DNA of 64,000 bases from Cyanidium caldarium (GCA_026184775.1 JANCYW010000005.1:62001-126000), one strand, 5' to 3'. Shown: positions 18,907-28,640, counted from the stretch's first letter. The notes: generated by a model not told the origin, from the sequence alone. Numbers and translations: made by a program.

Positions 18907-19299
18907 AGTGGTCGGGGTTGCGTATGACAACACAAAGAACAACAACTAACTGCAAGCCATCCCCAGTGCCACCAGCGCACCCAGCGCGCTGTTCATCGAC
19001 TGTCGTTCCCCGCGCGACGGTGCGCCGCTCGCCAGGCCGCCTCGAGAAAAATCGGGTGCCGGGCGCGCCAATTTCGTTTACAGGCGCAGCTGCGGTGGGC
19101 GGCACGACGAGTGCGGTGCGGTGCCTCCCTATCGAAGGGAGGAAGCGAGTCTGCACGACCATAGACATAAGGGAAAACACGTGTGGCAAACGCTCGCCGA
19201 GCGCACGCTTAGGGATTCGCCAGCCAGTGCCCCGAAAACCTATATATCCTGCCCATGCTACTCTCGCGCTCTACCCCTCCCCTCCGTCCGCTCCCACGC
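18907..19299. other. Intergenic spacer with a TATA-like element and a small hairpin
   Basis: This 393-base spacer lies upstream of CDC45 and downstream of the ESSS-like gene. A 7-base perfect inverted repeat with a 5-base loop sits at 19124-19142 (CCTCCCT, ATCGA, AGGGAGG). A TATATA-like element lies near 19240-19247. No gene is visible. Confidence 0.4.
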
Positions 19300-19662
19300 T
19301 CACTCCGCCACAGCCTTCTCGCGCTCGTCCCGGGGCTCGTTCTTGTCGACGGTGCCACTGAAGGGCGTTCGCACGGGCGGCTTCTTCAGGCGCAACGATT
19401 CCGGCTTGTTCCACAGGCCGACGGTGAGCAGCAGAGTGGCCGTGCCGAAACCGACGTAGGTGATCCACTCCCAGCTTTGTCGAACACGCCGGCCGTCCTT
19501 GTCCAACGTCTCCGGAAACAGCACCCCGCCCGGCTCGTTGTACTCCTCGGTGGGCGGCCCGGACGCCGAGGATGCCGAAGAAAGGCGGCGATGCACCGAC
19601 GGGACGTTCCTGCTCCCGACTCGCCGCGTCGCGCGTTGCCACAGCGCTCGTGTTTGTTGCAT
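19300..19662 (-). CDS. Probable mitochondrial complex I subunit ESSS/NDUFB11
   Basis: The 120-residue protein starts with an Arg/Ser-rich presequence (1-35) suited to mitochondria. It has one membrane segment at about 67-83 ([17 protein letters not shown]) flanked by [18 protein letters not shown] before and [17 protein letters not shown] after. This layout of 'G.LF.E......R...WE...YVG......L..G....P...L' resembles plant and algal ESSS subunits of the membrane arm of NADH dehydrogenase. The match is by pattern only. It is transcribed divergently from the mitochondrial bL36 gene across only 173 bases, which fits a shared mitochondrial role. Other single-pass inner-membrane proteins remain possible. 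Confidence 0.55.
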   Translation of the reverse strand: MQQTRALWQRATRRVGSRNVPSVHRRLSSASSASGPPTEEYNEPGGVLFPETLDKDGRRVRQSWEWITYVGFGTATLLLTVGLWNKPESLRLKKPPVRTPFSGTVDKNEPRDEREKAVAE

Positions 19663-19835
19663 ATCGAGCGAGCGCCGGTTGCTGTCAGTGTCGGGAGGTG
19701 CACGCAGGCGCCAACCGACGTACCACCGAGCGCCCGACCGGCCCGCAACACCGCCTGCCGCACCGATTCGATCGTTCGCGCGCGCTCGCGGCCCGGCGTC
19801 TTGCTCGCCGACAGGCGCAAGTCGCTGCCGACTCT
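19663..19835. promoter_or_regulatory. Short shared promoter of two mitochondrial genes
   Basis: Only 173 bases separate the divergent starts of the ESSS-like gene and mitochondrial bL36, so the two probably share regulatory DNA. No strong motif is visible. Confidence 0.45.
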
Positions 19836-20162
19836 ATGGCCTCTCTAGGTCGTTCGATATTCACTCGCTTCGTGCACCGAATAGCATCCTCATTCCCTCC
19901 ACCCCGATCGCTCTCTCCCGCACTTGCCGAAACCGCCTTCCCTGCCCCGTCGTCCGTCCCGTCCGCGGCGGTGCGATGGTTCAAGACGCGCTCGGCAGTG
20001 AAGCGCCGGTGTGAGGGGTGTCGCATTGTGCGGCGTGGCAAGCGGGTATACGTTCTGTGTGAAAAGGAGCCGCGACACAAGCAGCGACAAGGCAAGGGCG
20101 GCACGATGCCGGTCCGCGGCACGGTCAAATACCGCGGTCCGGTCGCCGAGGGCGATCGGTAA
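19836..20162 (+). CDS. MRPL36: Mitochondrial ribosomal protein bL36m
   Basis: bL36 is a zinc-ribbon protein of the large ribosomal subunit. The 108-residue protein has a presequence of about 48 residues ([20 protein letters not shown]) followed by [20 protein letters not shown] and [19 protein letters not shown]. The four zinc ligands are Cys59, Cys62, Cys75 and His81. A Gly-rich, basic tail of about 22 residues after HKQRQG is longer than in bacteria. Because red algal plastids encode their own bL36, a mitochondrial destination is inferred. The ATG at 19836 is the first that gives a sensible presequence; the frame is open from 19572, overlapping the divergent neighbour. Confidence 0.93.
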   Translation: MASLGRSIFTRFVHRIASSFPPPRSLSPALAETAFPAPSSVPSAAVRWFKTRSAVKRRCEGCRIVRRGKRVYVLCEKEPRHKQRQGKGGTMPVRGTVKYRGPVAEGDR

Positions 20163-20189
20163 AACCGCCGCCTCTCCCTAACGGGCGCT

Positions 20190-22463
20190 TTACGGGGACG
20201 GCACCGGCACGGAGGCCGGGCTGGGTGCCGCGGCGCTCGATGCGGAGGTGTCCGTGAGTGCCGGCGCGGCCGGTTCCATCGACGGCGACGTCATCGCCGG
20301 CTCTAGCAACTTGAGGTAACCGTGCGCGCTGTCCTCCCGAACCAGTTTCAGCGCGTCCCGCAGCACCGTGTCGTGTCGCAGCGCCGCCGACAGGCGCTTG
20401 CTCTCCGGTTCGAACCGCTGTCGGATGGCGTCCTCCAGGCGTTGTCGGATGGAGTCGGCGTGGCGCCCGAAATCGCGCCGCATCTCCTCGATCAGTAGGT
20501 CGCGCACCCGCTCGACGGCCTTTCGGGCCTCTTGGTAGCCGGCCTCGTCGAGCACGGTCTCGAACAGCTTAAAGCCGGGCTCGAAGCGCGTGGTGAGTTT
20601 CAGGCCGGCGGTGTCCCGCATCACGTAATCCTGAAACTGTTTGTACAGCGCGTCGTCCACCTGGAAATCCTCCGGCAGCGATGTATGCTGCGACGCGTAC
20701 CGGTTGGCGAAGAAGAAGAATTTGCCCTCGTCGATCAACGACGCCTCCAGCTCGCTTGGTTTGGGCGGCGCCGACGCCACATCCGGCTCGATGCCGCCGC
20801 CGTCGCGCACCGTGCGGCCGTGCAGCGTGCGAAACTCCCTCCGCTCCGTCTCCTGCACTTTGTTGGAGGAGAACCGCGGCGGCCCGCCGGCCGGCGGCAG
20901 CGCTGGCAACATGTTGCCGGCCGGGTCGGTGAATCGGCCAGCGCCGTCGGCGCCCGGCAAACTCGCCGACGCCTCGCTGTACGTCACCGATTGGATGCAG
21001 CGGCCGGAGGGCGTGTAATACTTGCCCACGGTGTATTTCAGCGCCGTGTTGAACGGCAGCGATTCCACGTTCTGTACGAGGCCTTTGCCAAATGTGCGAG
21101 CTCCGACGATCACTCCGCGATCCAGGTCCTGCACGGCGCCGGCCACGATCTCCGCCGCCGACGCGGTCGCCTCGTTGGCCAGCACCACCAGCCGCACATC
21201 CGCCGGCAGCGCCGGCTCTTCGTCGCTGATGTAGATGGTCTCGCCCAGCGCCCGCCCTTTGGTGCTCACCACCGACGAGCCTTTGGGTACCAGCGCCTCC
21301 GCCGTCTCCACCGCCGCATCCAGCAGCCCGCCCGGGTTGCTCCGCAGATCCAGCACCAGCGTCTTCAGCTCGCCATTGTGCAGCATGCTGTCGATGGCCA
21401 GGCGCACTTCGCGCCCCGCCTGCGAGGCGAACGACTGCAATCGGATGTAGCCGATGCCATCGCCGCCGCTGATGTACCCGTACAGCGGCACGTCGCGGAT
21501 GCGCACCAGCCGCCGCGGCAGCGCCACCTCGAAGCTGCGCCGACCGTCCGGCGCCGCGGTGCTCTCGCGCGACAGTCGCACGCGCACTATGGTGCCCGGC
21601 TCGCCGCGCAACAACTCGGTGATCTTGTCGAGCGGCATGCCCCGCACCGACGCGCCTTCCACCTGCTCGATGACGTCGCCCACCCGCACCCCGCGGTCGA
21701 AGGCGTATCCCTCGAACGCATTCACCACCAGCGTCTCGTCGGGATGCTTGACACTCTGCGCAATGCCCAACCCGACACCGCCGTACTGCCCGCTGGTCTT
21801 GAGTTTCATCTCGCGTGCAGCGATATTGCCCTCGAACTGGGTATACGGATCCAGCGTGCCCAGCATGCCGTCCACCCCGGCATCGAACAGCTTGTCCACG
21901 TCCACCGGGTCGACGTAGCTGCGCACCACATCGGTCAAGACAAAGTCGAACAGCGCCACCTTCTCCCGTATCCTGGACTCGATCTTCATGTCCGGCGTGA
22001 ACGGCACCAGCAGCGCGATGAGCACCGCCGCGATGGTGCCCAACACGATCGCCACCGGTTTGGGTATGCTCAGGCGCACCGGATCCGCCATGAACGCGCG
22101 TAAGCCTTGCCACAGACGGTGCAACCATTCCCACAGGCGCGCCAGCAGGGTGCGCTCCGCAGCAGCATCGATCGACGCGGGCGACGGCGGGTCATCCACC
22201 GAACGGGCCGGCCGATCGTGTTCGTGCTCCGGGCCCTGTTGCATGCGCAGCCGCCGCAGGTACGACGATGGACGCGCGCTGGACTGCCTTCGCCACGGCC
22301 AGACGATGCGATGCTGGCCGCTCCCGCCTAGCGCCCGACGCGGTACCCGCAGTGTGCTACCCACACGTTCACGTCGAGCTGGCACAGAGGCGCATCGACC
22401 ACGACGGGCGACCGCCTCGGGCCGCGGTGACGGGCACACAAAACTCAGCGTCCGGTGCGACAT
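20190..22463 (-). CDS. CTPA: Plastid carboxyl-terminal processing protease CtpA
   Basis: CtpA is the S41 protease that trims the C-terminus of photosystem II protein D1 in the thylakoid lumen. The 757-residue protein has a long N-terminal targeting region, a hydrophobic segment at about 136-155 (PVAIVLGTIAAVLIALLVPF), and the DxxYxDPxxY-like stretch in VRSYVDPVDVDKLF. A PDZ domain lies at about 223-304, with the catalytic core after it. The Ser/Lys dyad is visible as ATASAAEI (Ser435) and FGKGLVQ (Lys460), 25 residues apart as in other CTPs. The region after the core, residues 500-757, is longer than in cyanobacterial CtpA and includes two extra helical stretches. The start at 22463 is inferred; the frame is open to 22787. 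Confidence 0.9.
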   Translation of the reverse strand: MSHRTLSFVCPSPRPEAVARRGRCASVPARRERVGSTLRVPRRALGGSGQHRIVWPWRRQSSARPSSYLRRLRMQQGPEHEHDRPARSVDDPPSPASIDAAAERTLLARLWEWLHRLWQGLRAFMADPVRLSIPKPVAIVLGTIAAVLIALLVPFTPDMKIESRIREKVALFDFVLTDVVRSYVDPVDVDKLFDAGVDGMLGTLDPYTQFEGNIAAREMKLKTSGQYGGVGLGIAQSVKHPDETLVVNAFEGYAFDRGVRVGDVIEQVEGASVRGMPLDKITELLRGEPGTIVRVRLSRESTAAPDGRRSFEVALPRRLVRIRDVPLYGYISGGDGIGYIRLQSFASQAGREVRLAIDSMLHNGELKTLVLDLRSNPGGLLDAAVETAEALVPKGSSVVSTKGRALGETIYISDEEPALPADVRLVVLANEATASAAEIVAGAVQDLDRGVIVGARTFGKGLVQNVESLPFNTALKYTVGKYYTPSGRCIQSVTYSEASASLPGADGAGRFTDPAGNMLPALPPAGGPPRFSSNKVQETERREFRTLHGRTVRDGGGIEPDVASAPPKPSELEASLIDEGKFFFFANRYASQHTSLPEDFQVDDALYKQFQDYVMRDTAGLKLTTRFEPGFKLFETVLDEAGYQEARKAVERVRDLLIEEMRRDFGRHADSIRQRLEDAIRQRFEPESKRLSAALRHDTVLRDALKLVREDSAHGYLKLLEPAMTSPSMEPAAPALTDTSASSAAAPSPASVPVPSP

Positions 22464-22912
22464 GACCAGCCTCCCGAGCAACGATACCGTCTCGTCTCCT
22501 GGATTCGATGCGCTCAGTGCCACGGGCTCGACACGGTATATGCCACACAGCCACACAGCCCGTTCACGGCGCCCGCCCGTGCCCGATCCCGGAGTGGCCC
22601 GGGGCGCCACCAGCGGGGAACGTTCGCTGTCGGTGGTGGATCCGCAGGGAGGCGCGCGCGTTCCGGGCACCGCGGGGACCTCGGGCGCTGCCAACAGACA
22701 GCGACAAGATACGTATGTCAGGGTGTAAGCGCGAGCGACATAGGCAGCGTCCCTGAAGAGTGCTCGCACACCACGAAAGCTGTCCACTATTTAGAAGCTC
22801 GGCGCGCTGTTCTATGAGCGAGGCGCACGGTGCGCGCCCTCCACAACCGGCATCGCCCTGCTGTCTCGCTCGCTCTGGGTCTCGCGTCTGGCCTCTGCGC
22901 TGCTCCCATTCC
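22464..22912. other. Intergenic spacer, no gene seen
   Basis: A 449-base spacer lies between the CtpA start and the NFU stop. Open frames here are composition-driven. No tRNA or notable repeat is visible. It should hold the CtpA promoter. Confidence 0.45.
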
Positions 22913-24877
22913 TCAAGTGGGCGTCTCGACGAAAGTGACCTGCTTCAGTCCGCGCAATCGTTGTCGCAGCCGCGCATCGATGCTCTGGCGCAACGTATCC
23001 GGGCCGCGATATCGCAAACGGACGCCGTCGGTTTTGACGTCGAGCACCTCCACCATGCCACCAAAGGCGTACAGTGTGGGGCGGATCTCGTCCAGGCAAT
23101 CTTCGCACTGGTCGGCGAGGTCTGTCTCGGCGCCGTTGGCGCCGTCGACGGTGTCCAGCTCCAACGCCACCACCTCGCCGATGCGGTCGTCGCCGAAGCG
23201 TTCGCGCAAGATGCGCTCCACGCCCATTTTCATCGTGGTGCTGCTGGCCGGGCAGGAACGGCACGCACCTTGCAGCGCCACCGAGATGTTGCCGGTGGCC
23301 GAGTCCACCTCGACGACGTGCAAGTCGCCGCCGTCCGCCAGCAAATACGGACGCACCTCCTCCAACACGCGGCGGACGTTTTCTCGGTCCAGCGGCAACG
23401 CCGCGGCGGATGCGGCGCTTGCGTCAGTCGGTGGTCGGTCCCGCTCGCGGGCAAACGGCGAGATGATGTTCGGCTCGGAGGTCGCCTCGCTCTCGCCGGG
23501 ACAAGCGCTCGGGGTGTCGCCTGCGCCCTCCCATGGCGTGAACGGCTCGGATGCCCCGGGCGCCTTCGCTCCCTGTTCCTCTCCGGCCTGACCGTTGCCA
23601 GAATTGTCTGCAAGAGTGTTTTGGGGAGTTCCATCGGCCGACGACGTCGGCTCGGCCGTGTTGGCAGCGGGCACCACATGTCCATCGCCATCTGCCACCG
23701 CCGGCGATTCATTCGCCTCATCAACCGCCACGCCCTCCTCCGCTGCCTCCAGCGGACCGCTTCCGCTCACCCACTTGCGATGCTGCTCCTGGTGCGTCTC
23801 GTCGGTGCGGTTCCCCGGCGGAATAAATTCCTGCTCGTCGATCCACTCCCGCTGCAGCTGTCGCAACCGATCCACATTTGCCGGATCCACCAGACACACG
23901 CGCGCATACGCACACACCCCGTCGCCAAAGTCTAACACGTGCCGACGCAACGCCCGCGCCACATGCAGTGACGCCCCGATGTAATGCACCTGTGGCGATG
24001 GTCGCCGCGGAATGCCCAACTCATGCGGCAGAGGCGCTCGGCGTATCGCCATCAGGATGCCGTCCTTCTCCACAAAGTAGTCGGCCACTTCGCGCAGCTC
24101 TTCGGACACCTCTTCGGGTCGCAGCTCGTGAAAACCCTCGCTCTCCAGGTCGCCGTCATCCTCCTCCTCCTCCTCCGATTCCGGTGACGACGGCGGCGGA
24201 CCGTACAGCAGCCCGGGCCCATCGATGATGGCGTACACCCCGGCCACGGCCAAATAGTCGTCCTCGCCGTGCTGCTCCACGCGGTCGTCAAACACCTCGT
24301 CGCTTTCGCGCGCGCCCGGTGGGGCGCTCTGTATACGGGCGCGCTTCAGAAAGCCGCGCACCGGCGTCAGCACCACCGGCGTGTTGATGTCGGGGTCCAA
24401 ATCGCCCACATCGCGTTCACTCAGGCTGCGCACTCGGTACAGCGCACGCTGCACCGGGTCGCGGCATCCGCTGTAGGTGGGCGATTCCACGTCCACCGCC
24501 TCGCCCTCCCGTAACTTTTGTCGCGGCAGGCCCTTTTTCTTCTTAGCGGCGGCCGGCGTGTCGTGCGTGCCAAATATGATCTCCTCGCCGGTGATGAAAT
24601 CCTCCGGTTTCGGACCGTAACCGAGCACCCGCGCACGAGCACCGACGCGCGATCGCCGCTTGGGCGACGGCCCGCGACCAGCGCGCCCCGACCGCCGTCG
24701 ACCGCGTCCGCCAGCCGCCGCCTGCAACCGCGCCCGCCGTCGCGGGGCCGGCCGCGCCCAGCCAGCCACAGCGCCGTGTCGGTGTCGTACAATCGCGTCG
24801 CGTTCGTTGTCACCCAAGAACGACGTGCGAGCGCGGCCGCCGGGCGTCCATCCAGGCGCACCTACAAACATCACCAT
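22913..24877 (-). CDS. Plastid-type NFU iron-sulfur scaffold fused to a GIY-YIG-like domain
   Basis: The 654-residue protein has two recognisable parts. The C-terminal part carries two NifU C-terminal domains. The first (about 495-575) has LADGGDLHVVEV and the iron-sulfur motif GACRSCPAS (Cys539, Cys542). The second (about 592-654) keeps the fold pattern but lacks CxxC, as in plant plastid NFU1-3. The middle part (about 213-360) reads AGVYAIID, then HYIGASLHVARALRRHVLDF, then EFIPPGNRTDE. This is the pattern of the GIY-YIG-like domain found at the N-terminus of plant monothiol glutaredoxin GRXS16 ('GVYAVYD ... VPPGNK'). An acidic insert of about 70 residues lies between the GVY and YIG parts. 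The basic N-terminus fits a plastid transit peptide. ATGs at 24877 and 24934 are both possible. The NFU assignment is firm; the GIY-YIG assignment is by pattern. Confidence 0.85.
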   Translation of the reverse strand: MVMFVGAPGWTPGGRARTSFLGDNERDAIVRHRHGAVAGWARPAPRRRARLQAAAGGRGRRRSGRAGRGPSPKRRSRVGARARVLGYGPKPEDFITGEEIIFGTHDTPAAAKKKKGLPRQKLREGEAVDVESPTYSGCRDPVQRALYRVRSLSERDVGDLDPDINTPVVLTPVRGFLKRARIQSAPPGARESDEVFDDRVEQHGEDDYLAVAGVYAIIDGPGLLYGPPPSSPESEEEEEDDGDLESEGFHELRPEEVSEELREVADYFVEKDGILMAIRRAPLPHELGIPRRPSPQVHYIGASLHVARALRRHVLDFGDGVCAYARVCLVDPANVDRLRQLQREWIDEQEFIPPGNRTDETHQEQHRKWVSGSGPLEAAEEGVAVDEANESPAVADGDGHVVPAANTAEPTSSADGTPQNTLADNSGNGQAGEEQGAKAPGASEPFTPWEGAGDTPSACPGESEATSEPNIISPFARERDRPPTDASAASAAALPLDRENVRRVLEEVRPYLLADGGDLHVVEVDSATGNISVALQGACRSCPASSTTMKMGVERILRERFGDDRIGEVVALELDTVDGANGAETDLADQCEDCLDEIRPTLYAFGGMVEVLDVKTDGVRLRYRGPDTLRQSIDARLRQRLRGLKQVTFVETPT

Positions 24878-25286
24878 GGTCGCCGCGCTAGCACCACTCG
24901 AGAGCCGCGCATCGTCGCTCAAACGGCCATGCACCTAGGACAATCGGACTGGAAAAGGCAATGCGGAGTCCGTATTACAATTCGCACCCACCGCACACCT
25001 GGAGACAGTTTCGTTAGTGCAGAGTATGGCAATCCATTGATGGACACGGGCGAGCCAGACACACCTGACCCCGCCGAAGAGGCGTACGCGTGCTTTCCGC
25101 CGCCGCCGCCGCCGCCGCCGTCCGGAGGCGACCGATCGGTCGGCGCGAGGACATCGCTGCCCATCGCACACTGACATCTGTGCGGGTCGCGCGCTCAGGA
25201 GTGGCAGATTGTGAGGAGGCAATCGGAAATCGGCACGATCCCACACGATGTCATCCCCTCCACTGCACTCCACCTCCGCCATCTCT
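24878..25286. other. Intergenic spacer with a CCG repeat
   Basis: This spacer of about 409 bases lies between the NFU start and the Rpt5 stop. It contains a perfect (CCG)8 tract at 25097-25120. No gene or tRNA signature is visible. Confidence 0.45.
25097..25120 (+). repeat. (CCG)8 microsatellite
   Basis: Eight perfect CCG units lie in intergenic DNA upstream of the NFU gene. This is a simple slippage-type repeat. Confidence 0.9.
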
Positions 25287-26633
25287 TTACGCATAGTAGT
25301 TCAAACTGGTCTTCTTCTTGGCTTGCACCGCGGCGATGCCGTCGATGTAGTCCTCGTGCACTACGATGCGGCGGTCGGCACGCAGCGCCGCCATGCCGGC
25401 CTCGACGCACACGGCCTTGAGCATGGCGGCGTTGAAATCCTCAGTGGAGCGCGCCAGTTCGTTGAACGCCACATCGGGATGCACGTTCATCTTGCGCGAG
25501 TGAATCTGCAAAATGCGAGCGCGTGCCGCCTCGTCCGGATGCGGGAACTCGATCTTGCGGTCTAGCCGACCGCTGCGCATCAGCGCCGCGTCCAAAATGT
25601 CCGGTCGGTTGGTGGCTGCCAACACGCGCACATCGTCGCTCTGGTCGAAACCGTCCAGCTGGTTCAGCAGCTCCAACATGGTGCGCTGGGTCTCGCGGTC
25701 GCCGCTCTTGTCCGAGTCGAAGCGCTTGGTGCCGATGGCGTCCAGCTCGTCGATGAACACGATCGACGGCGCCTTTTTCTTGGCGAGCGCAAACGCATCG
25801 CGCACCAGCCGCGCGCCATCGCCGATGTACATCTGCACCAGCGAGGTGCCCGCCAGCTTCAGAAAGGTGGCGTTGGTGTGCGCTGCACACGCTCGCGCCA
25901 ACAGCGTTTTGCCGGTGCCGGGCGGGCCGTACATCAACACGCCCTTGGGCGGTCGAATGCCCACCTTCTCGAAGCGCTCCTTGTGGGTCATCGGTAGCAC
26001 CACCGCCTCGATCACCTCCTCGATCTGCTTGTCCAGTCCGCCGATGTCGGAAAAGTCCTCGGTCGGCCGCTCGTCCACCTCAAACGCCTTCACCCGCGCA
26101 TCATACTCCTCGGGCAGTTTTTCCAGTATCAGGTAGCTGTCCTTGTTCACCCCGATCAGATCGCCGGGCTTCAGCGTGTTCACGTCCACCAGACCGGGCA
26201 CCGGCAGGTACACCGTCTGCCGCGTGGACGTTTTCACGACTACGGCGCGGCCCTTGCGCACCGAGTCCAGATCCTGCGCGCCGCCCTCCTCGCCGTCCTC
26301 GTCGTCGGCAACGCCGCCCTGTTCTGCGGAGGGCGCCTCTAACACCTCGACCACGTTGGCCACCAGGTACGGCAGCTGCGCGTTCATCTTGATCTTCTCC
26401 TCGTTCTCCTTGACGCGCTCCTTGAGCGTCTGAACCTCGTGACGCAGCCGTTGGTCCTCCTGACGCAAGATACGCACCTCGTTCTCGATCAGACGCGCCC
26501 GTTGGATGATAGACTCGGCCGACTCGCGCTGCACCTCCTCGGGGACGACGACCTCGTCGGCAGCGGCAGACGGGTTTGCCGAGCCAGCCCCAGGGGGAGA
26601 GCTCACCCCACCGGATGACGCTGGCGTGTTCAT
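25287..26633 (-). CDS. RPT5: 26S proteasome ATPase subunit Rpt5 (PSMC3)
   Basis: Rpt5 is one of six AAA ATPases in the base of the 26S proteasome, which unfold substrates and open the 20S gate. The 448-residue protein has an N-terminal coiled coil (33-80), an OB domain (about 85-175), Walker A GPPGTGKT (236-243), Walker [10 protein letters not shown] (293-301) and the Rpt-type [17 protein letters not shown]. It ends NYYA, the hydrophobic-Tyr-X tail that docks into the 20S ring and is typical of Rpt5. The OB domain has an acidic insert at about 101-120. The ATG at 26633 (MNTPASSGG) is followed by a typical disordered lead. The frame is open to 26879. Confidence 0.96.
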   Translation of the reverse strand: MNTPASSGGVSSPPGAGSANPSAAADEVVVPEEVQRESAESIIQRARLIENEVRILRQEDQRLRHEVQTLKERVKENEEKIKMNAQLPYLVANVVEVLEAPSAEQGGVADDEDGEEGGAQDLDSVRKGRAVVVKTSTRQTVYLPVPGLVDVNTLKPGDLIGVNKDSYLILEKLPEEYDARVKAFEVDERPTEDFSDIGGLDKQIEEVIEAVVLPMTHKERFEKVGIRPPKGVLMYGPPGTGKTLLARACAAHTNATFLKLAGTSLVQMYIGDGARLVRDAFALAKKKAPSIVFIDELDAIGTKRFDSDKSGDRETQRTMLELLNQLDGFDQSDDVRVLAATNRPDILDAALMRSGRLDRKIEFPHPDEAARARILQIHSRKMNVHPDVAFNELARSTEDFNAAMLKAVCVEAGMAALRADRRIVVHEDYIDGIAAVQAKKKTSLNYYA

Positions 26634-26924
26634 GCGACGTTTATGCACGGCGGTGTTGTGTCGATCACCGACAGAGTGATGGTGGCGACGACCGTCCCGA
26701 GGTTTCCACGGCGTGACGGAGGCGCTCGCTCCCACCCCGCTCCGAGAGCCGAGCGACGCCCGATTCAGCGACTGCGCAGGGCAAATGGGGCGCGTTTCGG
26801 GGTCGTTTGACGGTGCATGACGCACGGATGGGGTGCGTTTGTAGCGCCAGTGGGATGGAGAGGTAGAGGATTGTCCCACCAGGGATATGGCTTGCGGTCA
26901 TCTGGAAAGACGGTCAATCTCACG
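26634..26924. promoter_or_regulatory. Divergent promoter between Rpt5 and PTRHD1
   Basis: A 291-base spacer separates two divergent starts. No clear TATA box, repeat or RNA gene is visible. Confidence 0.4.
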
Positions 26925-27302
26925 ATGAACGCGGCTGATCCCCTGGTGCAGTACGTGGTGGTGCGGCGCGATCTGTTGCAAGCGCCGTATCGGTGGCCGG
27001 TGGGCGCTCTGATCGCCCAGGGTGTGCACGCGGCGGTGTCGGCGGTGTGGAAGTTCCGCGACGTGTCGGACGACGTGATGGCGTATTGCGGTGAGGGCGA
27101 CGGCACGCAGATGCGCACGTTTGTGCTGGAGAGTCCGGACGAGGCCTCGTTACAGCGGCTGGGGGCGGAGCTGGCGGCCAGTCAAGTGCAGCACGTACTG
27201 TGGCGAGAGCAGCCGGAGCAGGTGCTCACTGCGTTGGCCACGGCGCCGGCCAGAAAATCGCGTATACAGGGCTGCTTCAAACGGTTTCGCCTCTTTCGAT
27301 GA
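26925..27302 (+). CDS. PTRHD1: PTRHD1-family putative peptidyl-tRNA hydrolase
   Basis: The 125-residue protein is a full-length match to the PTRHD1 branch of the Pth2 fold. It opens with DPLVQYVVVRRDLLQA and WPVGALIAQGVHAAVSAVWK. The middle reads RTFVLESPDEASLQRLGAEL, then QHVLWREQPEQVLTALAT, and the protein ends CFKRFRLFR, equivalent to the human '..KKFRLFK' ending. Pth2 enzymes release peptides from peptidyl-tRNA, but PTRHD1 activity is poorly defined, so the product name is by family. The ATG at 26925 matches the family start. It ends 39 bases from the convergent aldolase stop. Confidence 0.92.
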   Translation: MNAADPLVQYVVVRRDLLQAPYRWPVGALIAQGVHAAVSAVWKFRDVSDDVMAYCGEGDGTQMRTFVLESPDEASLQRLGAELAASQVQHVLWREQPEQVLTALATAPARKSRIQGCFKRFRLFR

Positions 27303-27341
27303 AGACGCACAACATCGCGCCCCTTTACATGCCGCACATGG

Positions 27342-28340
27342 TCATTCCCTGCGGGGCAGCACGGCATGCCACTGGCTGGCGCGACGACCGATGGCGCCCC
27401 AGTGGCCAGCGCGCAGCGCTTCGGGCGGCAGGATCTGTCGTGAAGCGCCCACCGCAAACACGTTCGGCGCGTGCAGGTACTCCTCCACCGAGTCCAGGGT
27501 GACGCCCGAGGTGGGCAGCAGGGGTATGTGCGGCAGCGGGCCGGCCAGAGCGCGCACGAAACGCAGCCCGCCCACCGTATCGATGGGGAACACTTTGACC
27601 GGTCCGTGCAGATGCGCGTACCGATGCGCCTGCGCGCACTCGGACGGGGTGGCAGCACCCGGGATGAACAACACGCCGTGGTCGCCGGCATATTGACTGA
27701 GATGTGGAGTGCACTCCGCCATGGTCACCGGCGACATGGCGAACCGGCAGCCGGCCCGCACCGCCGACTCGAGTTGGGCGGCGGACAGCACGGTGCCCGC
27801 GCCAATCACCGCATGCTCGGGGCAGGTACGACACAGTTCGCGCAGCGCCAGCAGCGCACCTGGAGTGGTCATGGTGAGCTCGAGCGTGGTCAGTCCGCCG
27901 TCCATGACCGCCCGCGCCGCCAGCACCGTCAGCGCCGCGCAGCGCCACTCGTGCGCAGCGTATTCGGGCGCGTCGGGCGCGTGCGCTTGCCGCAAAGCCT
28001 GCACCGTGTGCTCCAGCACCCGTGCGTCTCCGTGATAGCGGTTCACGTCGTTTTCGGTAAAGCGGAAACACACCACCACCGGCGACTGCGCCACTTGCTG
28101 CAACGTGCGCTCTATGCGGGCAGCGCCCGCCAGCTCGGCGGTGGAGGTGGCCGCCGCCGTCGGCCGGCTGGCGTGCTGCCGCGGCTGTCGTTCGGGTGCT
28201 GCGCGTGCCGGTGGCGCTTGCGACGACCGCAATGTGAAGCGTTTTCTAGATGCACCTGGCGGGCGGGCAGAGCACCTCCGAGCGGCGCCGCACCCGCTCA
28301 GAACGATCCCGCCGACAGAGCCTACTCGCACAAAACCCAT
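27342..28340 (-). CDS. EDA: Plastid KDPG/KHG aldolase, plant type
   Basis: This class I aldolase cleaves 2-keto-3-deoxy-6-phosphogluconate to pyruvate and glyceraldehyde 3-phosphate in the Entner-Doudoroff route. The 332-residue protein has an N-terminal region of about 75 residues rich in Ala, Arg and Ser that fits a plastid transit peptide. Key residues are Glu154 in LELTMTTPG, GAGTVLSA (180-187) and the Schiff-base Lys249 in VKVFPIDTVGG. In bacteria the motif is LEVTLRT with a substrate-binding Arg. Here it is LELTMTTPG, the same change as in plant homologues ('LEIVMSTPG'). A segment of about 35 residues (about 98-133) between the first strand and the Glu helix looks like an insertion. The start at 28340 was chosen for the transit-peptide-like lead; the frame is open to 28499. 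Confidence 0.88.
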   Translation of the reverse strand: MGFVRVGSVGGIVLSGCGAARRCSARPPGASRKRFTLRSSQAPPARAAPERQPRQHASRPTAAATSTAELAGAARIERTLQQVAQSPVVVCFRFTENDVNRYHGDARVLEHTVQALRQAHAPDAPEYAAHEWRCAALTVLAARAVMDGGLTTLELTMTTPGALLALRELCRTCPEHAVIGAGTVLSAAQLESAVRAGCRFAMSPVTMAECTPHLSQYAGDHGVLFIPGAATPSECAQAHRYAHLHGPVKVFPIDTVGGLRFVRALAGPLPHIPLLPTSGVTLDSVEEYLHAPNVFAVGASRQILPPEALRAGHWGAIGRRASQWHAVLPRRE

Positions 28341-28640
28341 GGCAACGAGCGTGCTCGATGCGAGACGACTACCATGCACGCACGTTTCGTGAAAGCCGTG
28401 GACGCCGTCTCCAAGTCGTTCACCGCCCTTTCTTGCTGCGGTCGAGAGCGAGCGTCCACAAACTGCACGAATGCACGTTTCGAGCGAGATAGCGCTCACA
28501 AGGACGACGACGACGACGACCAGGGCCCGATGAGGATGCGAACACCGGCGCCCGCAGTTGTGGGTTTAGGGGATGCGCACTCGCGTGGCCGACGAGGCTG
28601 AGTGGGGTGGCGTTGGTGTGCCGGGGCCATTCCATTGCAG
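28341..28640. other. Intergenic spacer, no gene seen
   Basis: A 300-base spacer lies between the aldolase start and the next stop. It includes a short (GAC)6 tract at 28503-28520. Nothing else is evident. Confidence 0.45.
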
